A stretch of DNA of 64,000 bases from Geodermatophilus sp. TF02-6 (GCF_003319115.1 NZ_QOHF01000007.1:124001-188000), one strand, 5' to 3'. Counted from the first letter of the stretch, positions 43,260 to 53,035 are shown. Notes: generated by a model from the letters alone, not told the origin. Translations and numbers: made by a program.

Positions 43260-44537
43260 TCAGGCCGCTCCGGCCCGGTGGGCTCCACCGCCGATCGTCG
43301 TGCCCCGCGCCTGGGCTTCCTGGACCTGCTCGACCCGGTCCTCGCTGGCCAGCTGGGTGAGCCGGGCACCAGCCTCGGCGTCGCGGGTGAGGTTCTCGCC
43401 GGACTGCGGGTCGAAGACGTGCACCTTGCGGCTGTCCAGCCAGAACTCGGCCTCCCGACCTTCCCGGATCCGGCTGGCCGCGTCGATGGAGACGACGGCC
43501 TGGGTGCGCAGCTCCTCGGAGTCCAGCTCGCGGGACAGGGCGCGCAGTTGGTCGGTGACCGCCTCCGGTGCTTCGTACGGGATGTAGGCGTACTGCGAGT
43601 CCCCGAGCCACTCGGTGACGTCGACCCGGGCCCGGAAGAGCGTCCCCAGCGGTCGCTTGGCGTCGTCGACCAGAGAGGCGTCCTCGAAGTACTCCGGTCG
43701 GATGCCGACCAGCAGCAGGTCCCGGCCCTGCACCGCGGCCAGGCGGCGCTCGTCGAGCCGGATCGGCCCGAACGGCGTCCGCAGTTGGTCACCCTCCAGC
43801 GTCGCCGGCAGGAAGTTCATCGGCGGCGACCCGATGAACCCGGCAACGAAGAGGTTGACCGGCTGCTCGTAGAGCTCGCGGGGCGAGGCGACCTGTTGGA
43901 TCCGCCCCTTCCGCAGGACGCACACCCGGTCGCCGAGCGTCATGGCCTCGGTCTGGTCGTGGGTGACGTAGACGGTGGTGATGCCCAGCCGGCGCTGCAG
44001 CCGGGAGATCTCGGTGCGCATCTGGCCGCGCAGCTTGGCGTCGAGGTTGGACAGCGGCTCGTCGAAGAGGAACGCCTCCGCCTGACGCACGATCGCCCGC
44101 CCCATCGCCACCCGCTGGCGCTGCCCGCCGGAGAGGTTGGCCGGCTTGCGCTCCAGGTGCTCCCGCAGCTCGAGGACGTCGGCCGCCTCGTCGACCCGGC
44201 GGCGGACCTCGTCGTCGGGCACCTTGGCCAGGCGCAGCGGGAACGCGATGTTCTCGAACACGGTCATGTGCGGGTAGAGCGCGTAGTTCTGGAAGACCAT
44301 CGACAGGTTGCGCTCGCGGGGCGCCATCTCGTTGACCCGCTTGCCGCCGATGATCATGTCGCCGCTGGTGATGTCCTCCAGGCCGACGATCATCCGCAGC
44401 AGCGTCGACTTCCCGCAGCCGGACGGGCCGACCAGGATCATGAACTCGCCGTCGGCGATGTCGAGGCTGACGTCGTTCACGGCGGGGTAGCCGTCGCCGT
44501 ACTGCTTGACGATGTTGTGCATCTCGATGGAAGCCAT
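43260..44537 (-). CDS. sugar ABC importer ATPase (SugC/MsmK/UgpC-like)
   Basis: A 425-residue ATPase of the carbohydrate uptake class. Walker A is GPSGCGKST, signature LSGGQRQRVAMGRAIVRQ, Walker B FLFDEPLSNLDAKL, then the C-terminal TOBE regulatory domain (LLVGIRPEYFEDASLVDD). It is the last gene of a binding-protein, two-permease, ATPase operon like LpqY-SugABC for trehalose. It follows the permease by 41 bp. Confidence 0.92.
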   Translation of the reverse strand: MASIEMHNIVKQYGDGYPAVNDVSLDIADGEFMILVGPSGCGKSTLLRMIVGLEDITSGDMIIGGKRVNEMAPRERNLSMVFQNYALYPHMTVFENIAFPLRLAKVPDDEVRRRVDEAADVLELREHLERKPANLSGGQRQRVAMGRAIVRQAEAFLFDEPLSNLDAKLRGQMRTEISRLQRRLGITTVYVTHDQTEAMTLGDRVCVLRKGRIQQVASPRELYEQPVNLFVAGFIGSPPMNFLPATLEGDQLRTPFGPIRLDERRLAAVQGRDLLLVGIRPEYFEDASLVDDAKRPLGTLFRARVDVTEWLGDSQYAYIPYEAPEAVTDQLRALSRELDSEELRTQAVVSIDAASRIREGREAEFWLDSRKVHVFDPQSGENLTRDAEAGARLTQLASEDRVEQVQEAQARGTTIGGGAHRAGAA

Positions 44538-44578
44538 CGCTCTTCGTCCCCTCGCTGGGTCGGTGGGGTGCGGGGGTC

Positions 44579-45412
44579 TCAGCCCTTGACCGCACCGTTG
44601 GTCAGGCCGGCGACGATCCGCCGTTGGAACAGCAGGACGAGGACGACGACGGGGATCGTCACGATCACCGCCGCCGCGGCGATGGCGCCGGTGGGGTCCT
44701 CGAACTGCGAGGCGCCGGAGAACAGGCCCAGTGCCGCGGGGACGGGCCGGGAGGCGCTGGTCGACGTCAGGGAGATGCCGTAGGCGAAGTCGTTCCAGGC
44801 GATGAAGAACGCGATGATCGCCGTGGTGAACACGCCCGGGGCGGCGAGCGGGACGATCACCTTCCGGAACGCCTGCCAGTTGGTGGCGCCGTCGACCTGC
44901 GCCGCCTGCTCCATCTCCCAGGGGATCTCCCGGAAGAAGGCCGACATCGTCCAGATGGAGATCGGCAGGGTCAGCGACAGGTACGGGATGATCAGCCCGG
45001 GCCAGGTGTCGTAGAGCCCGATCTGCCGCCAGAGGTTGAACAGCGGCGTGACGATCGAGATGACCGGGAAGATGGCCACCCCGAGCGCGGCGGACAGGAT
45101 CAGCCGCTTGCCGGGGAAGTCCAGCCGGGCGATGGCGTAGGCGGCGAACATCGACAGGATGCACGAGATCGCCGTCGCGATCAGGCAGATGCCGAACGAG
45201 TTGCGCAGCGCCGGCAGGAACAGGTCACTGGCCGACCCGGTGAGGATCGTCGTGTAGTTCTCCCAGGTCGGCCCGCTCGGCAGGAACTGCCCGTTCGAGA
45301 TGTCCGACGGCGCCTTGAACGACAGCGAGACGATCCACGCGATAGGGAACAGGCAGTACAGGATGATCAGGATGCCACCGACGATCCACCAGGTCTTCTC
45401 CCGCGTGGACAT
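44579..45412 (-). CDS. sugar ABC importer permease (MalG/SugB-like)
   Basis: A 277-residue permease with six helices. The EAA loop is EQAAQVDGATNWQAFRKVIV, followed by PLAAPGVFTTAIIAFFIAWN typical of MalG. The ATG overlaps the stop of the preceding permease as ATGA, so translation is coupled. Confidence 0.92.
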   Translation of the reverse strand: MSTREKTWWIVGGILIILYCLFPIAWIVSLSFKAPSDISNGQFLPSGPTWENYTTILTGSASDLFLPALRNSFGICLIATAISCILSMFAAYAIARLDFPGKRLILSAALGVAIFPVISIVTPLFNLWRQIGLYDTWPGLIIPYLSLTLPISIWTMSAFFREIPWEMEQAAQVDGATNWQAFRKVIVPLAAPGVFTTAIIAFFIAWNDFAYGISLTSTSASRPVPAALGLFSGASQFEDPTGAIAAAAVIVTIPVVVLVLLFQRRIVAGLTNGAVKG

Positions 45413-46374
45413 CAGCCTTCCCCTCTCGCCTGGGCCAGGTTGACCCGGAAGCCCTTGATGAAGATGAACGCGATGAGCACCACGCAGAGGAAGAGCAGCA
45501 CCGACACCGCGGAGCCGAGGCCGATCTCCACCCGGGCGATCGTCTGTCGGTAGGCGAGGAAGGACACCGTCTCGGTGTTGTTCGCGCCCGCGGTCATGAT
45601 GTAGATGCTGTCGAAGATCCGGAACGCGTCCAGGGTGCGGAACAGCAGGGCCACCATGATCGCGGCCTTCATGTTCGGGATGGTCACCCGCCACATGCGC
45701 TGCCACCAGGTGGCGCCGTCGACCTTCGCCGCCTCCTGCAGCACCTCGGGCACCTGCGCCAGGCCGGCCAGGAGCAGCAGCGAGATGAACGGCGTGGTCT
45801 TCCAGATCTCGGCCAGGCAGATGACCGCCAGCGAGGTCCACTGGCCGCCGAACCAGTCGGTGTCGGCCGAGATGCCCGGTAGCCAGGCGAACCAGCTGTT
45901 CACGAAGCCGGTGTCGACCCTGAAGGCGAATGCCCAGGCGAAGGCCGACACGACCGTGATGACCGCGTAGGGGATCAGGATCGCCGCTCGGACGACGGGA
46001 CGGATCGACGAGAGGGCCTTGGCCATCACCAGGGCGAGGGCGAAGCCGAGGACCAGCTCGACCGCGACGGTCACCACGGTGATGAACAGCGTGACGCCCA
46101 GCGCCGTCCACCAGACGGGGTCGGTGAGGATCACCGCGTAGTTGGACAGGCCGTTGAACGACCGGTTCCCCGGGTCGGTGAGCCGGTAGTTGAACAGCGA
46201 GTAGTAGACCGCCTGCAGGATCGGGTAGGCGGTGACCAGGAGCATCACCACGAACGCCGGTCCGGCCAGCAGCCAACCGAGCCGACGCTCGGCACGCGAC
46301 CGGTCGGAGAGCCCCCGTGGGGGTGCCGAGACCGGCTGGGTCTTCTCCCTGGGCGGGAGGGTGGTCTGCGTCAT
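45412..46374 (-). CDS. sugar ABC importer permease (MalF/SugA-like)
   Basis: A 320-residue permease. The EAA loop is QEAAKVDGATWWQRMWRVTI, and LDAFRIFDSIYIMTAGANNT follows as in MalF/SugA. Six or seven helices, with a charged N-terminal cytoplasmic stretch. Its ATG overlaps the binding-protein stop and its stop overlaps the next start. Confidence 0.92.
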   Translation of the reverse strand: MTQTTLPPREKTQPVSAPPRGLSDRSRAERRLGWLLAGPAFVVMLLVTAYPILQAVYYSLFNYRLTDPGNRSFNGLSNYAVILTDPVWWTALGVTLFITVVTVAVELVLGFALALVMAKALSSIRPVVRAAILIPYAVITVVSAFAWAFAFRVDTGFVNSWFAWLPGISADTDWFGGQWTSLAVICLAEIWKTTPFISLLLLAGLAQVPEVLQEAAKVDGATWWQRMWRVTIPNMKAAIMVALLFRTLDAFRIFDSIYIMTAGANNTETVSFLAYRQTIARVEIGLGSAVSVLLFLCVVLIAFIFIKGFRVNLAQARGEG

Positions 46375-47720
46375 AGCAGCTGATCTCCTCGCAGGACGGC
46401 GCTGATCAGTTCCTGGGCCCGCTTCCCGGTCGCGGGCGTCACCGACTCCGGCGGGTGGTACTCGCGCTGAATCCCCCCGGACACCTCGCTGTAGTAGGGC
46501 GTCTGCGGGCGGTTCGCGGCCGCCTGCAGGGACTCCAGGATGGTGGGGGCCATCGGGAAGACCTTCAACACCTCCGGGTCGTCGTAGACCGCGGCCGAGG
46601 ACGCCGGGTTGCCGTTGGTGGTCATGTAGTACGCCTGGTTCTCGTCGCTGCTGATGCACTCGGTCGCGTCGTAGACCAGGTCCGCGTGCCGGCTGAACGC
46701 CGAGACGGCGAGGTCGATCCCGCCGAACGGAGGTGCGCTCGGCTTGTCGGCGTCGACGCGCGGGTACAGGGCCCAGCCGTAGTCCTGCGGCACGGACGCG
46801 TCCAGGGTGCCTGCCTCGACGGCGGCGAGCGCACGCGAGTAGACGAACGGCCAGTTGACCATGAAGCCGCCGTCGGCGCTCTCGAACTCGGTGGCGCTGG
46901 TGTCCTCGCTCGACGTCGAGAAGGCCGGGCCGACAACGCCGGAGTTGGCGACGGTGTTCATCACCGTGGCCGCCCGGTCGGCGGCCGGTGTGGTCAGCCC
47001 CAGCTCGATGTCGTCCGGGTTGGTGGAGTTCTTCGCGATGATCGAGCCGCCGGCGGACTCGATGAGCGCGTTGAGCCACACCGTCAGCGACTCGGCGCGC
47101 CGGCCCTGGGCGCTGAGGATCTTCCCCTGGGACTGCGCCGCCGAGACCAGCTGCTCCCAGGTCACCGGCTGGCTCATGTCGAGCCCGGCCGCCTCGGCCA
47201 CCGACTTGCGGTACCAGAGCAGCTGCGTGTTGGCCCAGAACGGGACGGCGACCAGTTCGTCGTTCCACGTCGCCGAGTCCAGGGAGCTCTGCACGACGCC
47301 CTCGCTGACCCGCTGCGCGACGTCCTGCGGTACGGGGGCGAGGAAACCGGCTTGGGCGAACTCGGCGATGTAGGGGGGGTCCAGGCTCATCAGGTCGATC
47401 GAGGTGTCGTTGGCCGCCAGCCGCCGCACGAGCTGCTCGCGCTGGGCGGAGGACTCGCGCGGCAGCTGGGACACCTCGATCGTGTACGCCCCGTTCGAGG
47501 CGTCGCTGCAGCGCTGGGCGATCTCGGCCTGTCCCCCGGAATCGGGGTTGATGTACCAGTTGAGCACCGGCGCCCCGCTGGTGGCGCCTCCGCCGCCGCA
47601 GGCGGCCAGCACCGATGCCAGGACCAGTGTGGCCGCCGAGCAGCCCAGCGTCCGGCGGGTCCGCGCCCGCCGGTGCGGGGAACCGTCGGCCGGCGGCGCG
47701 TTCCTCTCCTCGTTCGACAA
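46371..47720 (-). CDS. sugar ABC importer solute-binding lipoprotein (LpqY-like)
   Basis: A 449-residue family 1 solute-binding lipoprotein. The signal peptide ends with the lipobox LAAC (ATLVLASVLAACGGGG). VLNWYINPDSGGQAEIAQRC and FWANTQLLWYRKSVAEAAGL are typical of LpqY-like trehalose- or maltose-binding proteins. The start is probably TTG at 47720 after GAGGCG; no ATG precedes the signal peptide. Trehalose specificity is inferred from operon type only. Confidence 0.9.
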   Translation of the reverse strand: MSNEERNAPPADGSPHRRARTRRTLGCSAATLVLASVLAACGGGGATSGAPVLNWYINPDSGGQAEIAQRCSDASNGAYTIEVSQLPRESSAQREQLVRRLAANDTSIDLMSLDPPYIAEFAQAGFLAPVPQDVAQRVSEGVVQSSLDSATWNDELVAVPFWANTQLLWYRKSVAEAAGLDMSQPVTWEQLVSAAQSQGKILSAQGRRAESLTVWLNALIESAGGSIIAKNSTNPDDIELGLTTPAADRAATVMNTVANSGVVGPAFSTSSEDTSATEFESADGGFMVNWPFVYSRALAAVEAGTLDASVPQDYGWALYPRVDADKPSAPPFGGIDLAVSAFSRHADLVYDATECISSDENQAYYMTTNGNPASSAAVYDDPEVLKVFPMAPTILESLQAAANRPQTPYYSEVSGGIQREYHPPESVTPATGKRAQELISAVLRGDQLL

Positions 47721-47920
47721 CGAGTTCGCCTCCCGTTCGGCGAGCGGCGACCGACGGTCACCGCGGTTTCCGTACCGTGGCGCAGGTCACCGGGGGTGTC
47801 AACTCGACCGAAACCGCCTCGTAATCATGCTCGCGGAGAGGCTCCGGAGGGGATGGCGTCAGGTCCCGGGTCGGACCGGTCGCAGGCGTCCAGGGTCCCC
47901 GATCGGGGCGCGGGCAGCCG

Positions 47921-48052
47921 CTCGCCCCGGGTGGGGGAGGGCACGTGGCCGCGGTGCGGTCCTGGGAGCGGGGAGCCGGAGGCTCCCCCGAGCAGGACGG
48001 GGGTCTGGGGCTCACCCGGGTGGGGGGACGGCACGTGGCCGCGGTGCGGTCC
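47921..48052. repeat. imperfect 42-bp direct repeat and hairpin upstream of the sugar importer
   Basis: In the 349-bp gap, 47921-47962 and 48011-48052 match at about 37 of 42 positions and share GGCACGTGGCCGCGGTGCGG exactly. The unit itself is rich in dyads (GCACGTGGC). Between them GGGGAGCC-GGA-GGCTCCCC (47970-47988), extended by GTCCTG/CAGGAC, forms a hairpin. These could be paired regulator sites with a terminator for the upstream DUF4032 gene. Confidence 0.65.
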
Positions 48053-48069
48053 GGTAGGACCGCCGTGAC

Positions 48070-49302
48070 TCAGTCCCGGCTGCCGACGATGGCCGACGGC
48101 GTGGTGAGCTCCCTGGGGGTCCGGGGCAGCACGGTCTCGAAGTAGGAGCGCGCCGCCGCCGTCGTGCCCACGTCATGGCCGGCCTGCTCGGACAGGAACC
48201 AGCGGTGCTCGAGGATCTCGTGGAAGACCTCGGCCGGGGCCAGCCGGCCGGCCAGGTCCGGGGGGATGGCCTCCACCACGGGCTGGTAGGCCTCGGCCAG
48301 CCAGCGGTAGCCGGCGATGGTGTCGGGGACCGTGGCCCCGGTCTTCTGCTCGAGGGAGGCGCGGTAGGCGCGCAGGTCGTTGAGCAGCCGGCGGGCCTGA
48401 CGCTCCTGGACCTCCAGGCCGGTCAGCCGGAAGAGCTCCCGGCGGTTGTGCCCCGGCTCGGCGACCCGGGTCTCGACGCGCAACCGGGCGCCCTCAGGAG
48501 TGGTCACCAACTCGATCTCACCGACGTCGAAGCCCAGGTCGTTGAGCCGCTGCAGGCGCTCGGTCACCCGGTAGCGCTGCTCCTCCAGCGCGAAGACCTC
48601 CTCGCGGGTCACCTCGTCCCACAGGGCGTCGTACCGGACCGGCAGGCTGTCGGCGACCTCGATCGGGTCGACGTCCGCCGGCAGCAGCCCACCGAACTGC
48701 AGGTCGAGCAGCTCCGCGCCCACCCGTTCCCGAGCGAGGTCGACGTCGTAGTGCCGCTGCCCCGGGCTGAGCTGCTCGTGCCGCTCGGAGGTCTCGGCGT
48801 CGACCAAGTAGGCGGCGAACGCGCCGGCGTCGAGGCGGAAGAGCGTGTTCGACAGCGAGCAGTCCCCCCAGAAGACCCCCGCCAGGTGCAGCCGGACCAG
48901 GAGCACGACCATCGTGTCGAGCAGCTGCTCGGCGGAGTGGTCGCCGGTGGGCCGGGAGAAGAGGAACCGGTAGGACATCGAGTACTCGAGGTAGCGGGTG
49001 ACGAGGATGGCGTCCTGACCGCCGGGACGGTCGACGCAGATGCCGAGGGCGGCGACCGCCGGCAGCCCCTCCTCCTCGAACTGGCCGAGCAGCGCGTACT
49101 CGTGCCGGGCCAGGTGCTCGGCGATCTCCTTGAGCGCGTACACGTGCCCGTTCTGCGTGGTGAACCGGACGACGTGCCGGGAGATGCCGCGTTGCGGGAC
49201 CTCGAGCAGGATGTCGGGGTCCCACTCCTCGAGCGGCTGGTGCCAGGGCAGGGTCAGCAGACCGGCCGCCTCGGTGGCCGGTGGCCGGAAGAGGTACCGC
49301 AC
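48070..49302 (-). CDS. DUF4032 protein (kinase-like fold)
   Basis: A 410-residue protein. The N-terminal part is kinase-like (HVYALKEIAEHLARHEYALL, then AGVFWGDCSLSNTLFRLDAG, resembling a catalytic HxDxxxxN loop with GD replacing HD). The C-terminal DUF4032 part (EILEHRWFLSEQAGHDVGTT) follows. Relatives occur next to sugar ABC importers. It may phosphorylate a lipid, glycan or protein, but that is unproven. It is upstream of, and on the same strand as, the LpqY-like gene. Confidence 0.8.
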   Translation of the reverse strand: MRYLFRPPATEAAGLLTLPWHQPLEEWDPDILLEVPQRGISRHVVRFTTQNGHVYALKEIAEHLARHEYALLGQFEEEGLPAVAALGICVDRPGGQDAILVTRYLEYSMSYRFLFSRPTGDHSAEQLLDTMVVLLVRLHLAGVFWGDCSLSNTLFRLDAGAFAAYLVDAETSERHEQLSPGQRHYDVDLARERVGAELLDLQFGGLLPADVDPIEVADSLPVRYDALWDEVTREEVFALEEQRYRVTERLQRLNDLGFDVGEIELVTTPEGARLRVETRVAEPGHNRRELFRLTGLEVQERQARRLLNDLRAYRASLEQKTGATVPDTIAGYRWLAEAYQPVVEAIPPDLAGRLAPAEVFHEILEHRWFLSEQAGHDVGTTAAARSYFETVLPRTPRELTTPSAIVGSRD

Positions 49303-49416
49303 GGCGGGCTCCGGTGGTCGCAGCAGTCGACGCCCCCTGCTGGGCGGTGTCGGACCGCCACGATGCCATGTCTCGATGCCGTGCCGCTCCGGGCGCTCCG
49401 GCGACCGCCCCCGACC

Positions 49417-50007
49417 TCATGCGGCCGCGAGGAGCTGGGCCAGGCGGGCCGCTGCGGCCCGGCGCCCCGGCCGGTCCCCCGGCTGCAGGACGACGGCGAG
49501 CAGCCAGCGGGCCACCAGCTCGGCAGCGGCGGTGTCGGCCGGCAGCGCCACCGCCAGCCGCGCCACGAGCTCCGCCCAGTGCTCCGTCGTGGTCGCGAGC
49601 AGTCCGGTCAGCACGGCGGGCTCGTCGTGGGCCAGCTGGCGCAGCACCGGGTGGCCGGCGACCTCGTCGGCCAGCGCGGTCAGCGCCGCCGCCGGGGGCA
49701 GCTCGGTCGCGAGCGCGGTGAGCCGGTCCAGCTCGGCGGCCAGCAGGGCGCGAGCCAGCTCGTCCTTGGTCCGGAAGTGGTTGTACAGGGTGGCCTTGGC
49801 CACCCCGGCCGCCGTCGCGACCGACTGCATGGTGCTGCCGCGCAACCCCTGCCCGGCGAAGGCCAGGGCGGCGCCGGCGAGGAGCCCGGCACGGGTGCGG
49901 CCCATGGCGTTGCCACCGCGGGTGTGCGCGCCGCGCACGTGGACCGGCGCACGTGGCGCCCAGCCCGGTGACGCGGGACTCGGGGAGGACGGTCCGACCG
50001 TCGCCAT
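49417..50007 (-). CDS. TetR-family regulator
   Basis: A 196-residue protein. The DNA-binding helix-turn-helix is at residues about 57-82 (MQSVATAAGVAKATLYNHFR, then TKDEL). The rest is the all-helical ligand domain. The N-terminal 34 residues are disordered; a shorter start at ATG 49905 is possible, but AAGGGG precedes the ATG at 50007. Ligand and target are unknown. Confidence 0.85.
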   Translation of the reverse strand: MATVGPSSPSPASPGWAPRAPVHVRGAHTRGGNAMGRTRAGLLAGAALAFAGQGLRGSTMQSVATAAGVAKATLYNHFRTKDELARALLAAELDRLTALATELPPAAALTALADEVAGHPVLRQLAHDEPAVLTGLLATTTEHWAELVARLAVALPADTAAAELVARWLLAVVLQPGDRPGRRAAAARLAQLLAAA

Positions 50008-50080
50008 GGCCCCTTGTCTGGCACCGCGGAGGCGACGAGTCAAGGACGCCGGCCGTCCGCCACCGGCCGTGTCGTGGGCC

Positions 50081-50488
50081 TCAGGCGGCCAGGGACACCG
50101 CCTCGCCCGGCCGCGCGGGGGGGCGGGTCGACGCGCCGACCAGCGCCAGCGCCGGCTCGGCAGCCGGCTGGTCGTCGGCTCCGGACGCAGCCGCCTCCGC
50201 CGCGGCCGGGGTGTCGGCGACGTCGGCCGCCGGCACGAGGGAGCGCACCCGGCCGTTCCCGTCGCGCAGCCCGACGCTGACCTCCGCCAGCAGGTCGGCG
50301 AGCTCGAGGTCCAGCGCGTCGCAGATCGAGGCGAGCAGCTCGGAGGACGCTTCCTTCTGTCCTCTCTCCACCTCGGAGAGGTAGCCCAGGCTCACCCGGG
50401 CGGCGCCGGAGACGTCGCGCAGCGTCCGACGCTGGCGCAGCCGGTGGCCGCGCAGGGTGGTCCCGAGCTGGGTGCGCAGCAGCGTCAT
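50081..50488 (-). CDS. clgR: ClgR-type Cro/CI-family regulator
   Basis: A 135-residue protein with an XRE helix-turn-helix (LRQRRTLRDVSGAARVSLGY, then LSEVERGQKEASSELLASIC) and an Ala/Pro-rich tail, ending in Ala-Ala. In actinobacteria ClgR activates Clp protease and stress genes and is degraded by Clp, often via a terminal alanine pair. It lies downstream of pgsA, its usual neighbour. Confidence 0.9.
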   Translation of the reverse strand: MTLLRTQLGTTLRGHRLRQRRTLRDVSGAARVSLGYLSEVERGQKEASSELLASICDALDLELADLLAEVSVGLRDGNGRVRSLVPAADVADTPAAAEAAASGADDQPAAEPALALVGASTRPPARPGEAVSLAA

Positions 50489-50654
50489 GGCCGTCTCCTG
50501 TCCTGCCTGTGCGGGAACGGCGGCTCCGTGAGGTGCCGTGCGCTCACCGTACGCGGCGCCACTGACAGGCACCGCGCCGCCGCGGGCGCGTCCGCTCTGG
50601 GCGTAACGCCCTGCACCGTGGGCACCTTCCCCGGCCCGTCCCGCATCTCGCCGC

Positions 50655-50870
50655 GGCCCCGTCCCGAGGCTCGGCCCCCTGCAGGCAGAAGAAGGACCAC
50701 CTCCCCGTGCCCTCCGTCGAAGGACCTCCTCCTCCCACCCCTCGCTCCGCTCGGGGTGGTGCCCGGGAGGAGGCCGACGCCCGGAGGGGGCCTGGCGCGA
50801 GCCTGCGAGTGGTGGGGAGCAGGGGATTCTCCTCCGAGGGGAGCGAGGAGGACAGTCCTTCTTCAGGCCC
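50655..50870. repeat. intergenic palindromic repeat, copy 5 (double)
   Basis: Within the 383-bp gap between pgsA and clgR. Cores lie at 50798-50817 on the plus strand (CGAGCCTGCGAGTGGTGGGG) and 50734-50753 on the minus strand. CCACCCC (50735-50741) pairs with GGGGTGG (50753-50759). The clgR promoter must lie in the remaining 160 bases. Confidence 0.75.
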
Positions 50871-50871
50871 T

Positions 50872-51534
50872 TCAGGCCGCCGCGTCGGTGCGCGGTCCGC
50901 CCGACGGGCCGGCGGCCCGGCGTGCAGCCGCGGCACGCATCGCCCGCGCGCTGGTGCGGCGCAGCACGAGCGCCCGGTAGACGTAGTCCACGCCGGTCGC
51001 CACGGTCAGCACCAGGGCGGCGGCCATCACCCACCAGCGGCCGCTGGCCAGCGCCCCTTCGAGCGGGAGGATGTACAGGCCGATCGCCACCGCCTGGACG
51101 ACGGTCTTGGCCTTGCCGCCCCGACTGGCGGCGATCACCCCGTGGCGGATCACCCAGAACCGGAGCAGGGTGACCCCCACCTCGCGGACCAGGATCGTCA
51201 GGGTCACCCACCAGGCCACCAGCGACAGCACCGACAGGCCGATGAGCGCGGTACCGGTCAGCGCCTTGTCCGCGATGGGGTCGGCGAGCTTGCCGAACTC
51301 GGTCACCTGACCGGTGCGCCGGGCGATCAGCCCGTCGTAGCGGTCGGTGAGGATCGCCAGGCCGAAGAACAGCGCGGCCCAGTAGCGCCGCGACTGGTCC
51401 GTGCCGCCGTCGCCCAGCAGCAGGACGGCGAACACCGGCACCACGGCCAGCCGCAGCACGGTCAGCGCGTTGGGCAGGTTGACCACCCGCACCGACTGCG
51501 GCGGGGTGGCGGCCGGGTCCGCCGGTCCGTTCAT
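50872..51534 (-). CDS. pgsA: CDP-diacylglycerol-glycerol-3-phosphate phosphatidyltransferase
   Basis: A 220-residue membrane enzyme of phosphatidylglycerol (or related phospholipid) synthesis. The CDP-alcohol phosphotransferase signature is DRYDGLIARRTGQVTEFGKL followed by ADPIADKA, with the aspartates in place. The ATG at 51534 follows GAGGAG. It lies between rimO and clgR. Confidence 0.93.
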   Translation of the reverse strand: MNGPADPAATPPQSVRVVNLPNALTVLRLAVVPVFAVLLLGDGGTDQSRRYWAALFFGLAILTDRYDGLIARRTGQVTEFGKLADPIADKALTGTALIGLSVLSLVAWWVTLTILVREVGVTLLRFWVIRHGVIAASRGGKAKTVVQAVAIGLYILPLEGALASGRWWVMAAALVLTVATGVDYVYRALVLRRTSARAMRAAAARRAAGPSGGPRTDAAA

Positions 51535-51607
51535 GCGGGCTCCTCGCCGTCCCCGGCGAGCCGGAGACACTCCCAGCTCGTCGCCCGCGCTCGCGACGCT
51601 GCTGCGC

Positions 51608-53035
51608 TCACCGGGCCACCGCGGGGACGAACGCGGCGGCGACCAGGTCCACGCCCTCGGTGCTGACCACCTCGGCGGCCACCAGTTGCCCGGGCACCGC
51701 TGCGTCGGGGACCGCGGTCACCGTCGTCGTCCCGTCGGCGTCGGGGTCCTGGTGCGCCGCGTGCCCCACCCAGGTGCCGGCACCCGCCTCGGCGGAGGCG
51801 TCCTCGGTGAGCAGGACCTCGACCCGCTCGCCGACGCGGTCCTCGGCGCGCTGGGCGATGAGCTCCTCGACGAGGTCGGTGATCCGGCGGACGCGGGCGT
51901 CGATCTCCGCCCCGTCCAGCTTGCCGGGCAGCCCCACGGCCTCGGTGCCCTCCTCGTCGGAGTAGCCGAAGACGCCGACCGCGTCGAGCCGGCCCTCGAC
52001 GAGGAAGCGCTCCAGTTCGGCGACGTCGTCCTCGGTCTCCCCGGGGAAGCCGAGGATGACGTTGGTGCGCAAGCCGGCGGCCGGCGCCAGGGCGCGGGCG
52101 CGCTCGATGAGGGCGAGGAAGTCCTCGGTGCCCCCGAACCGGCGCATGCGGCGCAGCAGCGACGGTGAGGCGTGCTGGAACGACAGGTCGAAGTAGGGCG
52201 CGACCCCGGGCGTCGTGGCGATCACCTCCAGCAGGCCCGGTCGCAGCTCGGCCGGTTGCAGGTAGGCCACCCGCACGCGGACGACGCCCTCGACGGCGGC
52301 CAGCTGCGGCAGCAGCCGCTCCAGCGAGCGCAGGTCGCCTGCGTCCTTGCCGTAGGACGTCGAGTTCTCGCTGACCAGGACCAGCTCGGTGACCCCCTGC
52401 GAGGCCAGCCACCGCGCCTCGTCGAGCACCTCGGCCGGCGGGCGGGAGACGAACGAGCCGCGGAAGGCCGGGATCGCGCAGAAGGCGCACCGCCGGTCGC
52501 AGCCGGAGGCGAGCTTGAGCGCCGCGGACGGGCCGGAGGCCAGCCGTCGGCGCTGCACCCAGCCGTGCCCGGGGATGGCGGGGGCGTCCGGCGCGGTCAC
52601 CGCGGCGGTGCGGGCCACCGGACTGATCGGGAGGAGCGTGCGCCGGTCGCGGGGGTCGTGCGGCGCCAGCGAGCGGCCGGTGAGGACGTCGTCGAGGCGG
52701 TCGCCGATGGCCGCGTAGTCGTCGAAACCGAGGACGGTGGCCTCGGGCAGCGCGCCGGCGAGCTCGGAGCCGTACCGCTCGGCCAGGCACCCGACGGCGA
52801 CGACCCGGGCGCCGGAGTCGGCGGCGGCGAGGATCGCGTCGACCGAGTCCTTCTTGGCCGACTCGATGAAGCCGCAGGTGTTCACCAGGACGGCGTCCGC
52901 GGCGTCGGCGTCCTCGACGAACTCGTACCCGCCGGCGGCCAGGCGGCCGGCCAGCTCCTCGGAGTCCACCTCGTTGCGGGCACACCCGAGGGTCACCACC
53001 GCCACCCGGCGGGCGGGGTCGGGCCGAGCTGTCAC
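51608..53035 (-). CDS. rimO: ribosomal protein S12 methylthiotransferase
   Basis: A 475-residue radical-SAM enzyme that methylthiolates Asp of ribosomal protein S12. N-terminal cluster cysteines are Cys18 (TLGCARN), Cys54 and Cys83. The radical-SAM motif is Cys179, Cys183, Cys186 (GCDRRCAFC). A TRAM domain closes the protein. The GTG at 53035 is chosen as the first start before the conserved strand; a GTG at 53068 is possible. Confidence 0.96.
   Translation of the reverse strand: MTARPDPARRVAVVTLGCARNEVDSEELAGRLAAGGYEFVEDADAADAVLVNTCGFIESAKKDSVDAILAAADSGARVVAVGCLAERYGSELAGALPEATVLGFDDYAAIGDRLDDVLTGRSLAPHDPRDRRTLLPISPVARTAAVTAPDAPAIPGHGWVQRRRLASGPSAALKLASGCDRRCAFCAIPAFRGSFVSRPPAEVLDEARWLASQGVTELVLVSENSTSYGKDAGDLRSLERLLPQLAAVEGVVRVRVAYLQPAELRPGLLEVIATTPGVAPYFDLSFQHASPSLLRRMRRFGGTEDFLALIERARALAPAAGLRTNVILGFPGETEDDVAELERFLVEGRLDAVGVFGYSDEEGTEAVGLPGKLDGAEIDARVRRITDLVEELIAQRAEDRVGERVEVLLTEDASAEAGAGTWVGHAAHQDPDADGTTTVTAVPDAAVPGQLVAAEVVSTEGVDLVAAAFVPAVAR

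Noticed and set aside
50081-51211. A frame running from clgR through the gap into pgsA, possibly a cinA remnant
   Set aside because: The region contains repeat sequence and shadow-like residues; no cinA motif is found.
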